Positions 55,725 to 63,532 of a stretch of DNA of 64,000 nucleotides are shown here, piece by piece. Numbering within the stretch: position 1 is the first letter of the stretch; every line of letters begins with the position of its first letter. Source of the stretch: Actinomadura chibensis NBRC 106107 (lineage in GTDB: Bacteria > Actinomycetota > Actinomycetes > Streptosporangiales > Streptosporangiaceae); the NCBI RefSeq assembly GCF_001552135.1, contig NZ_BCQP01000008.1, positions 1-64,000 of the forward strand. Reading direction: 5' to 3'. The notes beneath the pieces are model-generated. The model was given only the letters and a program-made list of their open reading frames with translations. It ran no database searches and was not told the DNA's origin. Position numbers and translations under genes: made by a program.

Positions 55725-56906
55725 ATGGGAACCGGATTCGGCGCGAGTGCCGAGGTCGCCGTCGTGTACGCGCGGGAGGAGCCGCCGGACCGCTGGGACG
55801 CCGCCGTCTTCCTCGCCGGGCCGACGCCCCGGTCGCCGGACGTGGCGTCCTGGCGCCCGGACGCGGTCGCCGCGCTGCGCGAGCGCTGGCGCGGCCCCGG
55901 GCGGCTGGCGGTGTTCGTCCCCGAGCACCGGCACGGCGTCCACGACGACTACACGGGGCAGGTCGACTGGGAGGAGCGCTGCCTGCACCTGTCCGACGAG
56001 GTGGTGTTCTATGTCCCGCGCGATCTGGACACGTTGCCCGCGTTCACCACGAACGTGGAGTGGGGGATGTGGCACGACAGCGGACGCGCCGTCTTCGGCG
56101 CCCCGCCGGACGCGCCGAAGAACCGCTACCTGCTGCACTACGCGGCCAAGTCGGGGGTGCCGACGGCGCCCGACGTCGCCGGGACGGTCGCGGCGGCCCT
56201 CGACCGGATCGGCGCCGGGGCGCCGCGGGCGGGCGGCGAGCGGGAGGTCCCGCTGCTGCTGTGGCGGGACGCGTCGTTCCAGAGCTGGTACGCGGGCCAG
56301 CGGAGCGCGGGGAACGCGCTGGTCGGCGCGCGGGTGGTGTTCCGGTTCGGCATGCTCTGGGGGCTGCACGTCCGGATGCACGTCGCCTCGGAGGACCGCG
56401 TCAAGGACAACGAGGTCGTCATCGGGCGGGCGGACGTCTCCGCCGTCGTCCTGCACCGCCCGGGCCGGACGTTCGACGAGACGGAGGTCGTGCTCGTCCG
56501 GGAGTTCCGCAGCCCGTGCGTGAACGGGTTCGTCCACGAGCTGCCGGGCGGGTCCGGGACGGGCGCGCCGGCCGAGGTCGCGCTCGCCGAGGTCGCGGAG
56601 GAGACCGGCCTGCTCCTGGACGCGGCGCGGCTGCGCGGGCACGGGCCCCGGCAGGTGAACGCGACGCTGTCCGCGCACCGGGCGCACCTGTTCTCCGCCG
56701 AGGTCACCGGCGCGGAGCTGGCGGCGCTGCGGTCGTCGGGCCCGCACGGGGTCGCGGCGGACGGCGAACGCACCTACGTCGAGGTGTCGGCGTTCGGCCG
56801 GATCAGGCGGGAGCGGCTCGTCGACCACGCCGCCCTCGGCATGATCGCCGAGGTGCTGCTCGACGGGGATGTCGCGACTGCGAGAGGTATCGATCCCATC
56901 GGCTAG
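55725..56906 (+). CDS. Nucleoside 2-deoxyribosyltransferase-like / NUDIX fusion
   Basis: 393 residues. Residues ~20-150 match the nucleoside deoxyribosyltransferase-like fold (AVFLAGPTPRSPDVASWRPDA, FTTNVEWGMWHDSG). Residues ~220-390 are a NUDIX domain (VVLVREFRSPCVNGFVHELPGG, ALAEVAEETGL). The Nudix box keeps the E.xEE core but the first Glu of G-x5-E is not where expected, so activity on a pyrophosphate is uncertain. Probably acts on modified nucleotides or nucleoside-sugar compounds. Starts ATG 55725 after CGGAGGAGAGGAG. The MerR-TOBE regulator gene downstream has its own promoter. Confidence 0.78.
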   Translation: MGTGFGASAEVAVVYAREEPPDRWDAAVFLAGPTPRSPDVASWRPDAVAALRERWRGPGRLAVFVPEHRHGVHDDYTGQVDWEERCLHLSDEVVFYVPRDLDTLPAFTTNVEWGMWHDSGRAVFGAPPDAPKNRYLLHYAAKSGVPTAPDVAGTVAAALDRIGAGAPRAGGEREVPLLLWRDASFQSWYAGQRSAGNALVGARVVFRFGMLWGLHVRMHVASEDRVKDNEVVIGRADVSAVVLHRPGRTFDETEVVLVREFRSPCVNGFVHELPGGSGTGAPAEVALAEVAEETGLLLDAARLRGHGPRQVNATLSAHRAHLFSAEVTGAELAALRSSGPHGVAADGERTYVEVSAFGRIRRERLVDHAALGMIAEVLLDGDVATARGIDPIG

Positions 56907-56952
56907 CACTTTCTCCACCTGCACCGGTCTTCTCCTGGTATCTGCGGGTCGA

Positions 56953-56958
56953 TACCCT
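56953..56958 (+). promoter_or_regulatory. -10 box TACCCT of the leaderless MerR-TOBE regulator gene
   Basis: TACCCT ends 7 nt before GTG 56966; no ribosome binding site. Confidence 0.6.
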
Positions 56959-56965
56959 GGGCGGC

Positions 56966-57376
56966 GTGACGACGTTCAAGATCAGTGAGGCGGCGGCGCT
57001 GCTCGGGGTCAGCGCGGACACCGTCCGGCGCTGGGTGGACGGCGGGCGCCTGCCCGCGTCCCGCGACGAGCTCGGGCACCGCCTCGTGCCGGGCGCCGAG
57101 CTGGCCGCGTTCGTCCGCGACCAGGCGCGCGGGACCGGCCCGTCCGGCGCGTCCGACCAGGGCGCGCGGTTCTCCTCGGCGCGCAACCGGATGCGGGGGA
57201 TCGTGACCGACGTCGTCCGCGACGGCGTGATGGCCCAGGTGGAGATCCAGGCGGGCCCGTTCCGCGTCGTGTCGCTGATGAGCCGGGAGGCGGCGGACGA
57301 TCTCGGCCTGCGCGTCGGGGTGGTCGCCGAGGCCGTCGTGAAGTCCACGAACGTCGTCGTCGAGCTGCCGGACTGA
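56966..57376 (+). CDS. Molybdate-responsive regulator: MerR-type helix-turn-helix plus TOBE (mop) domain
   Basis: 136 residues. The N-terminal excisionase/MerR-like helix-turn-helix reads FKISEAAALLGVSADTVRRWVDGGRLPASRDELGHRLV. The C-terminal ~65 residues are a TOBE/mop domain (RNRMRGIVTDVVRDGVMAQVEIQAGPFRVVSLMSREAADDLGL) that binds oxyanions such as molybdate. It precedes modABC and is the likely sensor for that operon, an actinobacterial counterpart of ModE with a different DNA-binding domain. Leaderless GTG start. Confidence 0.87.
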   Translation: MTTFKISEAAALLGVSADTVRRWVDGGRLPASRDELGHRLVPGAELAAFVRDQARGTGPSGASDQGARFSSARNRMRGIVTDVVRDGVMAQVEIQAGPFRVVSLMSREAADDLGLRVGVVAEAVVKSTNVVVELPD

Positions 57377-57401
57377 CGGCCGCCGGACCGAGGGAGGGAC
57401 C

Positions 57402-58193
57402 GTGCTCAGGTCGATCACCGCGGCGGCGTCCGCCGCCCTGCTGCTCGCGGCCGCCGCGGGCTGCGGCGACGTCGACGACGGCGGCGACGCGTCCGGGAAG
57501 GCCGCGACGGCGGGCAGGGGCGGCACGCTGACGGTGTTCGCCGCCGCCTCGCTCACCGAGACGTTCGGCGCGCTCGGCAAGGCGTTCGAGGCGTCGCATC
57601 CGGGCGTGCGGGTGAGGTTCGCCTTCGGCGGGAGCTCGACGCTCGCGCGGCAGATCACGCAGGGCGCCCCGGCGGACGTGTTCGCCGCCGCGAGCCCCGC
57701 CACCATGAAGACGGTGACGGACGCGGGCGACGCCGCCGGGATGCCCCGGGTGTTCACGCGGAACCGCCTGGTGATCGCCGTCCCCGGGAACGACCCCGGC
57801 AGGGTGCGCGGGCTCGGCGACCTGGCGCGGCCGGGGCTGAAGGTCGTCCTGTGCGCGGTGCAGGTGCCGTGCGGGGCCGCCGCCGAGAAGGCGCTCGGCG
57901 CGGCGGGGGTCGAGGTGAAGCCCGTCTCGCGGGAGCAGGACGTGAAGGCCGTCCTGACCAAGGTGTCCCTGGACGAGGCCGACGCCGGGCTCGTCTACCG
58001 CACCGACGCCAAGGCGGCGGCCGGCAAGGTGAAGGGGATCGAGTTCCCCGAGTCCGCGCGGGCGGTCAACGACTATCCGATCGTGGAGGTCGCGAAGGCG
58101 CCGCGGTCCGCGCTGGCGAAGGAGTTCATCGGGCTCGTGCTCGGCCCGCGGGGCCGGGACGCGCTGACCCGGGCGGGCTTCGAGGCGCCGTGA
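57402..58193 (+). CDS. modA: Molybdate ABC transporter, substrate-binding lipoprotein
   Basis: 263 residues. Signal peptide with lipobox (AALLLAAAAGCGD, lipid-anchored Cys near residue 21). The mature protein has the ModA signature LTVFAAASLTETFGALGKAFE, FGGSSTLARQITQGAPADVFAAAS, and AVLTKVSLDEADAGLVYRTDA. It captures molybdate or tungstate outside the membrane. GAGGGAGGGACC precedes GTG 57402; modB overlaps its stop (GTGA). Confidence 0.94.
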   Translation: MLRSITAAASAALLLAAAAGCGDVDDGGDASGKAATAGRGGTLTVFAAASLTETFGALGKAFEASHPGVRVRFAFGGSSTLARQITQGAPADVFAAASPATMKTVTDAGDAAGMPRVFTRNRLVIAVPGNDPGRVRGLGDLARPGLKVVLCAVQVPCGAAAEKALGAAGVEVKPVSREQDVKAVLTKVSLDEADAGLVYRTDAKAAAGKVKGIEFPESARAVNDYPIVEVAKAPRSALAKEFIGLVLGPRGRDALTRAGFEAP

Positions 58194-58990
58194 GCCGGGC
58201 GCCCGAGTCCCCGCGGCCGCCGCTGGTCCTGGTGGCGCCCGCGCTGGTCGGGCTCGCGTTCCTGGTGCTGCCGCTCGCGGGGCTGCTCGTCCGCGCGCCG
58301 TGGACGACGCTCGGCACCCGCCTCGCGCAGGACCAGGTCCTGGACGCGCTGCGCCTGTCCCTGCTCACCGCGACGCTCGCGACCTGCCTGTGCGTGCTGT
58401 TCGGCGTCCCGCTGGCGTGGATGCTCGCGCGGGCGCCGTTCCCGGGCGTCCGGCTCGTCCGGGCGCTGGTGACGGTGCCGCTGGTGCTGCCGCCGGTGGT
58501 CGGCGGCGTGGCGCTGCTGCTCGTCCTCGGCCGCCGCGGCCTCGTCGGCGCGCACCTGGACGCCTGGTTCGGGATCACGCTGCCGTTCACCACCGCCGGG
58601 GTCGTCCTCGCCGAGACGTTCGTGGCCATGCCGTTCCTGGTGATCAGCGTCGAGGGCGCGCTGCGCGCCGCCGACCTGCGCTACGAGGAGGCCGCCGCCA
58701 CCCTCGGCGCGAGCCGCTGGACGATCTTCCGCCGGGTCACGCTGCCGCTCGTCGCGCCCGGCGTCGCGGCCGGGGCGGTGCTGTGCTGGGCGCGGGCGCT
58801 CGGCGAGTTCGGCGCGACGATCACGTTCGCGGGCAACTTCCCCGGCCGGACGCAGACGATGCCGCTCGCCGTCTACCTCGCGCTGGAGACCGACCCGCAG
58901 GCCGCGATCGTGCTGAGCCTCGTCCTGCTGGCGGTGTCGGTCGCCGTCCTCGCCGCGCTGCGCGACCGGTGGGTGAGCACGGGCACATGA
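58190..58990 (+). CDS. modB: Molybdate ABC transporter, permease
   Basis: 266 residues, about six transmembrane helices. ModB blocks: FGVPLAWMLARAPFPGVRLVRALVTVPLVLPPVVGGVALL, and the EAA coupling loop YEEAAATLGASRWTIFRRVTLPLVAPG. The GTG start overlaps the modA stop. Its own stop overlaps an ATG of a small duplicated sequence leading into modC. Confidence 0.94.
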   Translation: MSRAPESPRPPLVLVAPALVGLAFLVLPLAGLLVRAPWTTLGTRLAQDQVLDALRLSLLTATLATCLCVLFGVPLAWMLARAPFPGVRLVRALVTVPLVLPPVVGGVALLLVLGRRGLVGAHLDAWFGITLPFTTAGVVLAETFVAMPFLVISVEGALRAADLRYEEAAATLGASRWTIFRRVTLPLVAPGVAAGAVLCWARALGEFGATITFAGNFPGRTQTMPLAVYLALETDPQAAIVLSLVLLAVSVAVLAALRDRWVSTGT

Positions 58991-59018
58991 GAGCGTCCGC
59001 ATGAGAGCGTCGGCATGA
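58987..59018 (+). repeat. 14-bp tandem duplication creating two nested mini-ORFs between modB and modC
   Basis: ATGAGAGCGTCCGC and ATGAGAGCGTCGGC are adjacent 14-mers, followed by ATGAGA of modC. Each ATG overlaps the previous stop: modB TGA over ATG 58987; mini-ORF 1 (MRASA) ends at TGA over ATG 59001; mini-ORF 2 (MRASA) ends over the modC ATG at 59015. Confidence 0.75.
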
Positions 59019-60061
59019 GAACGGGACTGGACGCGCGGCTCGTCGTCCGGCGCGCCGCGTTCGACCTCGACCTCGCGCTCGCCGCCGCGCCCGGCGAGGT
59101 GGTCGCGCTGCTCGGCCCGAACGGGGCGGGCAAGAGCACCGCGCTGCGGGCGCTCGCCGGGCTCGTCCCGATGGCGGGCGGGCACGTCCGGGTGGACGGC
59201 GACGACCTGCGCCCGCTGCCGCCCGACCGGCGCGGCATCGGCATGGTGTTCCAGGACTACCTGCTGTTCCCGCACCTCAGCGCGCTGGAGAACGTCGCGT
59301 TCGGGCCGCGCTGCCAGGGCGCGGGGCGCCGCGCCGCCCGCCGGATCGCGGCCGAGTGGCTCGACCGGGTGGGGCTCGCGGAGTTCGCGTCCGCCCGGCC
59401 GGGGGCGCTGTCGGGCGGGCAGGCGCAGCGCGTCGCCCTCGCGCGGGCGCTCGCCGTCGAGCCCGGCCTCCTGCTCCTGGACGAGCCGCTCGCCGCCCTC
59501 GACGCGCACACCCGGCTGGAGATCCGCGCCGCGCTGCGCCGCCATCTCGCCGGGTTCTCCGGCGCGGCCGTGCTCGTCACGCACGACCCGCTGGACGCGA
59601 TGGTGCTCGCCGACCGCATCGCCGTTGTGGAGGGCGGGCGGCTCGTCCAGCAGGGGACGCCCGCCGAGGTCGCGCGCCGCCCCCGCACCGGCTACGTCGC
59701 GCGCCTGGTCGGCCTGAACCTGTACCGGGGGCGCGCGGACGCGGGCCGGGTCGCCGTCGCGGACGGCGCCGCGACCCTCGACACCGCCGACCCGCTCGAC
59801 GGCGACGTCTTCCTCGCCTTCGCGCCCGCCGCCGTCGCGCTGTACCGGACGCGTCCCGACGGCAGCCCCCGGAACCTGTGGCGCGCCCGCGTCGCCGCGA
59901 TCGAACGCCAGGGGGACCGCGTCCGGGTGCACCTGTCCGGGCCGCCTTTCGACGCCGTCGCGGAAGTCACTCCGGCCGCCGTCGCGGAACTCCAATTGTC
60001 GGAGGGCAGCCCGATTTGGGCGGCGGTCAAGGCCACGGAGACCCACGTTTACCCAGCTTGA
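59015..60061 (+). CDS. modC: Molybdate ABC transporter, ATP-binding protein
   Basis: 348 residues. ATPase domain with Walker A GPNGAGKST, Q-loop VFQDYLLFPHL, signature LSGGQAQRVALARAL, Walker B LLLLDEPLAALDAHT and H-loop VTHDP. The C-terminal ~110 residues (from about VGLNLYRGRADAG) are a molybdate-sensing TOBE region. It powers uptake with modA and modB. Its ATG is reached through two short overlapping mini-ORFs. Confidence 0.93.
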   Translation: MRTGLDARLVVRRAAFDLDLALAAAPGEVVALLGPNGAGKSTALRALAGLVPMAGGHVRVDGDDLRPLPPDRRGIGMVFQDYLLFPHLSALENVAFGPRCQGAGRRAARRIAAEWLDRVGLAEFASARPGALSGGQAQRVALARALAVEPGLLLLDEPLAALDAHTRLEIRAALRRHLAGFSGAAVLVTHDPLDAMVLADRIAVVEGGRLVQQGTPAEVARRPRTGYVARLVGLNLYRGRADAGRVAVADGAATLDTADPLDGDVFLAFAPAAVALYRTRPDGSPRNLWRARVAAIERQGDRVRVHLSGPPFDAVAEVTPAAVAELQLSEGSPIWAAVKATETHVYPA

Positions 60062-60113
60062 GCACGCCTTGACGGACGCGTGACCCGTCCCGGCCAGGAG
60101 TCTCCCGGCATGG

Positions 60114-60127
60114 GTGATATCAGTCAC
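60114..60127 (+). promoter_or_regulatory. Crp-like site GTGA-TATCAG-TCAC upstream of PEP carboxykinase
   Basis: Matches the TGTGA-N6-TCACA consensus at eight of ten fixed positions plus the following A (GGTGA-N6-TCACA). It lies 113 nt before the start codon, in an AT-richer patch. Confidence 0.45.
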
Positions 60128-60160
60128 AAAAACGGGCACGATGCCCCAAAAGCGGACGGG

Positions 60161-60177
60161 ATTGGTCCAGACCAAAT
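60161..60177 (+). promoter_or_regulatory. DasR-like (dre) site around TGGTCCAGACCA
   Basis: ATTGGTCCAGACCAAAT contains TGGTC-CA-GACCA, one change from the TGGTCTAGACCA core of DasR sites in streptomycetes, 66 nt before the pckG start. DasR is a GntR/HutC regulator responding to glucosamine phosphates. Confidence 0.5.
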
Positions 60178-60239
60178 GGCAAAAACAGCGGGTCTTGTTC
60201 ATCATGCAAACATCCTGCGAACAGCTGAAGGAGTTGCCC

Positions 60240-62054
60240 GTGTCCAACCAGGTCCCCGGCCTCGACCAGGCCCCTACAGGCCACACCGAACTTACTGAGT
60301 GGGTACGCGGGATCGCCGAGCTGACGAAGCCCGACCGCGTCGAGTGGTGCGACGGCTCGGACGAGGAATGGGAGCGCCTCACCGGCGTCCTCGTCGAGCA
60401 GGGCACCCTCACGCGGCTCGACCCCGCCAAGCGTCCGAACAGCTTCTACGCGGCGTCGGACCCGACCGACGTGGCCCGCGTCGAGGACCGCACGTTCATC
60501 TGCTCGGAGAAGGAAGAGGACGCGGGCCCCACCAACAACTGGGTCGCCCCAGGCGAGATGCGCGCGACCCTGGACGGGCTCTTCGACGGCTGCATGAAGG
60601 GCCGCACCATGTACGTGGTGCCCTTCTGCATGGGCCCGCTGGGCGGCAACATCTCCCAGCTCGGCGTCGAGATCACCGACTCCGCCTACGTCGCGGTGTC
60701 GATGCGGATCATGACGCGGATGGGCACCGGCGCGCTGCGCCTCATCGAGGAGCGCGGGACGTTCGTCAAGGCCGTCCACTCCGTCGGCGCCCCCCTTGAG
60801 CCGGGCCAGGCGGACGTGAAGTGGCCGTGCAACTCCACCAAGTACATCACCCACTTCCCCGAGACCCGGGAGATCTGGTCCTACGGGTCCGGGTACGGCG
60901 GCAACGCGCTGCTCGGCAAGAAGTGCTACGCGCTGCGGATCGCGTCCACCATGGCCCGCGACGAGGGCTGGATGGCCGAGCACATGCTCATCCTGAAGCT
61001 GACGCCGCCGGAGGGCGAGACCCGCTACGTCGCCGCCGCGTTCCCGTCCGCCTGCGGCAAGACGAACCTCGCCATGCTGGAGCCGACCATCCCCGGCTGG
61101 AAGGTCGAGACGATCGGCGACGACATCGCCTGGATGCGGTTCGGCGACGACGGCCGCCTCTACGCGATCAACCCCGAGGCCGGGTTCTTCGGCGTCGCGC
61201 CCGGCACCGGCGAGAGCACCAACGCCAACGCCGTGAAGACGCTCTGGGGCAACAGCATCTTCACCAACGTGGCGCTCACCGACGACGGGGACGTCTGGTG
61301 GGAGGGCCTCACCGACGAGCCGCCCGCGCACCTCACCGACTGGCGCGGCCAGGACTGGACGCCCGCGTCCGACACCCCCGCCGCGCACCCGAACGCCCGC
61401 TTCACCACCCCAGCCGGGCAGTGCCCGATCATCGCCGACGAGTGGGAGGACCCGAAGGGCGTCCCGATCTCGGCGATCCTGTTCGGCGGACGGCGCGCCT
61501 CGGCCGTCCCGCTCGTCACCGAGTCCTTCGACTGGCAGCAGGGCGTCTTCCTCGGCGCGAACGTCGCCTCCGAGAAGACCGCCGCCGCCGAGGGCACCGT
61601 CGGCGAACTGCGCCGCGACCCGTTCGCCATGCTGCCGTTCTGCGGCTACAACATGGGCGACTACTTCGGCCACTGGCTCGACATCGGCAAGGCCACCGAC
61701 CCCGAGAAACTCCCGCGGATCTACTACGTCAACTGGTTCCGCAAGAACGCCGACGGCAAGTTCATCTGGCCCGGGTTCGGCGAGAACAGCCGCGTCCTCA
61801 AGTGGATCGTCGAGCGCCTGAACGGCCGCGCCGACGCCGTCAAGACCCCGATCGGTCACCTGCCGACCAGGGACGCCCTCGACACCGACGGCCTCGACCT
61901 GGACGACGCCGACCTCGACACCCTCCTCTCGGTCGACACCGAGGTCTGGAAGCAGGAGGCCGCCCTCGTCCCCGAGCACTTCGAAAAGTTCGGCACCCAC
62001 ATGCCCAAGGCCCTGTGGGACGAGTACCACGGCCTGGTACGCCGGTTGGACTAA
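60240..62054 (+). CDS. pckG: Phosphoenolpyruvate carboxykinase (GTP)
   Basis: Converts oxaloacetate and GTP to PEP, first step of gluconeogenesis. 604 residues, GTP-type family. Key blocks: [59 protein letters not shown] (substrate lysines and Arg region), [15 protein letters not shown] (P-loop with the reactive Cys), [32 protein letters not shown] and [14 protein letters not shown] (GTP site). GTG 60240 has AAGGAG 7 nt upstream. Two candidate regulatory sites (Crp-like, DasR-like) precede it. Confidence 0.97.
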   Translation: MSNQVPGLDQAPTGHTELTEWVRGIAELTKPDRVEWCDGSDEEWERLTGVLVEQGTLTRLDPAKRPNSFYAASDPTDVARVEDRTFICSEKEEDAGPTNNWVAPGEMRATLDGLFDGCMKGRTMYVVPFCMGPLGGNISQLGVEITDSAYVAVSMRIMTRMGTGALRLIEERGTFVKAVHSVGAPLEPGQADVKWPCNSTKYITHFPETREIWSYGSGYGGNALLGKKCYALRIASTMARDEGWMAEHMLILKLTPPEGETRYVAAAFPSACGKTNLAMLEPTIPGWKVETIGDDIAWMRFGDDGRLYAINPEAGFFGVAPGTGESTNANAVKTLWGNSIFTNVALTDDGDVWWEGLTDEPPAHLTDWRGQDWTPASDTPAAHPNARFTTPAGQCPIIADEWEDPKGVPISAILFGGRRASAVPLVTESFDWQQGVFLGANVASEKTAAAEGTVGELRRDPFAMLPFCGYNMGDYFGHWLDIGKATDPEKLPRIYYVNWFRKNADGKFIWPGFGENSRVLKWIVERLNGRADAVKTPIGHLPTRDALDTDGLDLDDADLDTLLSVDTEVWKQEAALVPEHFEKFGTHMPKALWDEYHGLVRRLD

Positions 62055-62060
62055 CCCAAG

Positions 62061-62120
62061 GGTTGTGTTTACGCAGGGGGGCTGTGTTTTCCCAGGGGGG
62101 CTGTGTTTTCCCAGGGGGGC
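62061..62120 (+). repeat. Three tandem copies of a ~20-bp unit (GGCTGTGTTTTCCCAGGGGG)
   Basis: Copies 2 and 3 are identical; copy 1 (GGTTGTGTTTACGCAGGGGG) differs at three positions. It begins just after the pckG stop in a non-coding region. Confidence 0.85.
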
Positions 62121-62145
62121 GACCCCCTGGAACCCCCGTTGGTCG

Positions 62146-62194
62146 CGAGGGGCCGTTTCCCGAGTCGCGTTCGCTCTCGGGAAACGGCCCCTCG
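62146..62194 (+). terminator. Long hairpin 1 after pckG (19-bp perfect stem)
   Basis: CGAGGGGCCGTTTCCCGAG and its exact complement flank an 11-nt loop. Likely the transcription terminator of pckG. Confidence 0.75.
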
Positions 62195-62204
62195 CTCCTC
62201 GGGC

Positions 62205-62242
62205 CGTGCGGCCGGAGGGCGGCCACGCCCTCCGGCCGCACG
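62205..62242 (+). terminator. Long hairpin 2 after pckG (17-bp perfect stem)
   Basis: CGTGCGGCCGGAGGGCG and its exact complement flank a 4-nt loop, 11 nt after hairpin 1. The two could act as a tandem terminator on either strand. Confidence 0.7.
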
Positions 62243-62354
62243 ACCCGTGGCCCCGGTTCAGGTTCGGGCTTTGCCCAGTCTGGGTTCGGTCTTGGCGTTG
62301 TTTGTGGGGAAAAGCGGCTGAAATGGGGAGGAATCTCATTTCGGGGGAGGCCGC

Positions 62355-62930
62355 ATGTTCGAGTTGATGGCGCGGCACTGGTGGGTGCTCGCGGTGCGGG
62401 GGGCGTTCGCGATCCTGTTCGGCATCGCGGCCTGGGTGTGGCCGGGTATCACCGTGGTCGTTCTGGTCGCATTGTTCGGCGCGTACGCGCTGGTGGACGG
62501 GGTGATCGCGGTGGCGCAGGCGGTCCGGGGGACGACCGGGGCGCCGCGCGGCGTGCTGCTGGTCGCGGGGGTCGCCGGGATCGCGCTCGGCATCGTCGCG
62601 CTCGCCTGGCCGGGCATCACGGCGTTCGTGCTGCTGATGCTGATCGCCGCGTGGGCGGTCGCCACCGGGGTGCTGGAGATCGTCGCGGCGGTCGCGCTGC
62701 GCAGGGAGCTCCAGGGCGAATGGGCGTACGCGCTGACCGGGGCGATCTCGGTGCTGTTCGGGATCCTGCTGTTCGTGTGGCCGGTGTCCGGGGCGCTCGC
62801 GGTCGTCTGGCTGATCGGGCTCTTCGCGATCCTGTTCGGCGCGGCCATGGTCGGCGCCGCGCTGCGGCTGCGGCGGCTCGCCGGGACGGCCGAGCGGCGC
62901 GGCGGGATGGGCCGGGCCGTCCCGCACTGA
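62355..62930 (+). CDS. HdeD-family (DUF308) membrane protein
   Basis: 191 residues, six transmembrane helices arranged as three repeats of a two-helix unit with the recurring motif ..WPGI..... ([74 protein letters not shown]). HdeD proteins are linked to acid resistance in enteric bacteria; the role in actinomycetes is unknown. GGGGGAGG before ATG 62355. Confidence 0.87.
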   Translation: MFELMARHWWVLAVRGAFAILFGIAAWVWPGITVVVLVALFGAYALVDGVIAVAQAVRGTTGAPRGVLLVAGVAGIALGIVALAWPGITAFVLLMLIAAWAVATGVLEIVAAVALRRELQGEWAYALTGAISVLFGILLFVWPVSGALAVVWLIGLFAILFGAAMVGAALRLRRLAGTAERRGGMGRAVPH

Positions 62931-62955
62931 GGGCCGGGATCAGGCCGGGGTCGCA

Positions 62956-62961
62956 TAAAGT
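62956..62961 (+). promoter_or_regulatory. -10 box TAAAGT of leaderless soxR
   Basis: TAAAGT ends 7 nt before ATG 62969; no ribosome binding site. Confidence 0.6.
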
Positions 62962-62968
62962 GCGTGGC

Positions 62969-63499
62969 ATGACGCGGCTTGAGCACCGGGTGCACGAACT
63001 GACCGTCGGCCAGCTCGCCGAGCGCAGCGGCGTGGCCGTCTCGGCGCTGCACTTCTACGAGTCCAAGGGACTGATCACGAGCCGCCGCACGGCGGGCAAC
63101 CAGCGGCGGTTCAGCCGCGACACGCTGCGCCGCGTGTCGTTCATCAAGGTGGCGCAGCGGGTCGGGATCCCGCTCAGCGAGATCCGCGACGCCCTCGCCA
63201 CCCTGCCCTGCGAGCGGACGCCCACCGTCGAGGACTGGGCGCGCCTGTCCGAGCACTGGCGCGGCGACCTCGACGCCCGCATCCGCCAGCTCGAACGGCT
63301 CCGCGACGACCTCACCGACTGCATCGGCTGCGGCTGCCTGTCGATCAGCAAGTGCGCGCTCGCCAACCCCTACGACCGGCTCGGCGACGAGGGGCCGGGG
63401 CCGCGCCGCCTCCTCGCCGGGCGCGGCGCGGACGACGCCCCGGCGCGCCCGGCGGGGACAGCGGCGGCACCCGGCTGCGGTGCCGCCTGCGCGAGCTGA
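62969..63499 (+). CDS. soxR: Redox-sensitive MerR-type regulator SoxR
   Basis: 176 residues. N-terminal MerR helix-turn-helix ([26 protein letters not shown]) and a dimer helix, then the [2Fe-2S] cluster motif C-x2-C-x-C-x5-C in [18 protein letters not shown]. The tail after the cluster is ~35 residues longer than in E. coli SoxR and carries two more cysteines at the end. In actinomycetes SoxR responds to redox-active small molecules and activates a few exporter or oxidoreductase genes; no typical target is adjacent. Confidence 0.94.
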   Translation: MTRLEHRVHELTVGQLAERSGVAVSALHFYESKGLITSRRTAGNQRRFSRDTLRRVSFIKVAQRVGIPLSEIRDALATLPCERTPTVEDWARLSEHWRGDLDARIRQLERLRDDLTDCIGCGCLSISKCALANPYDRLGDEGPGPRRLLAGRGADDAPARPAGTAAAPGCGAACAS

Positions 63500-63532
63500 C
63501 CGTCCCCTGCCACCGTCCCCGGCGCTTGAGCC

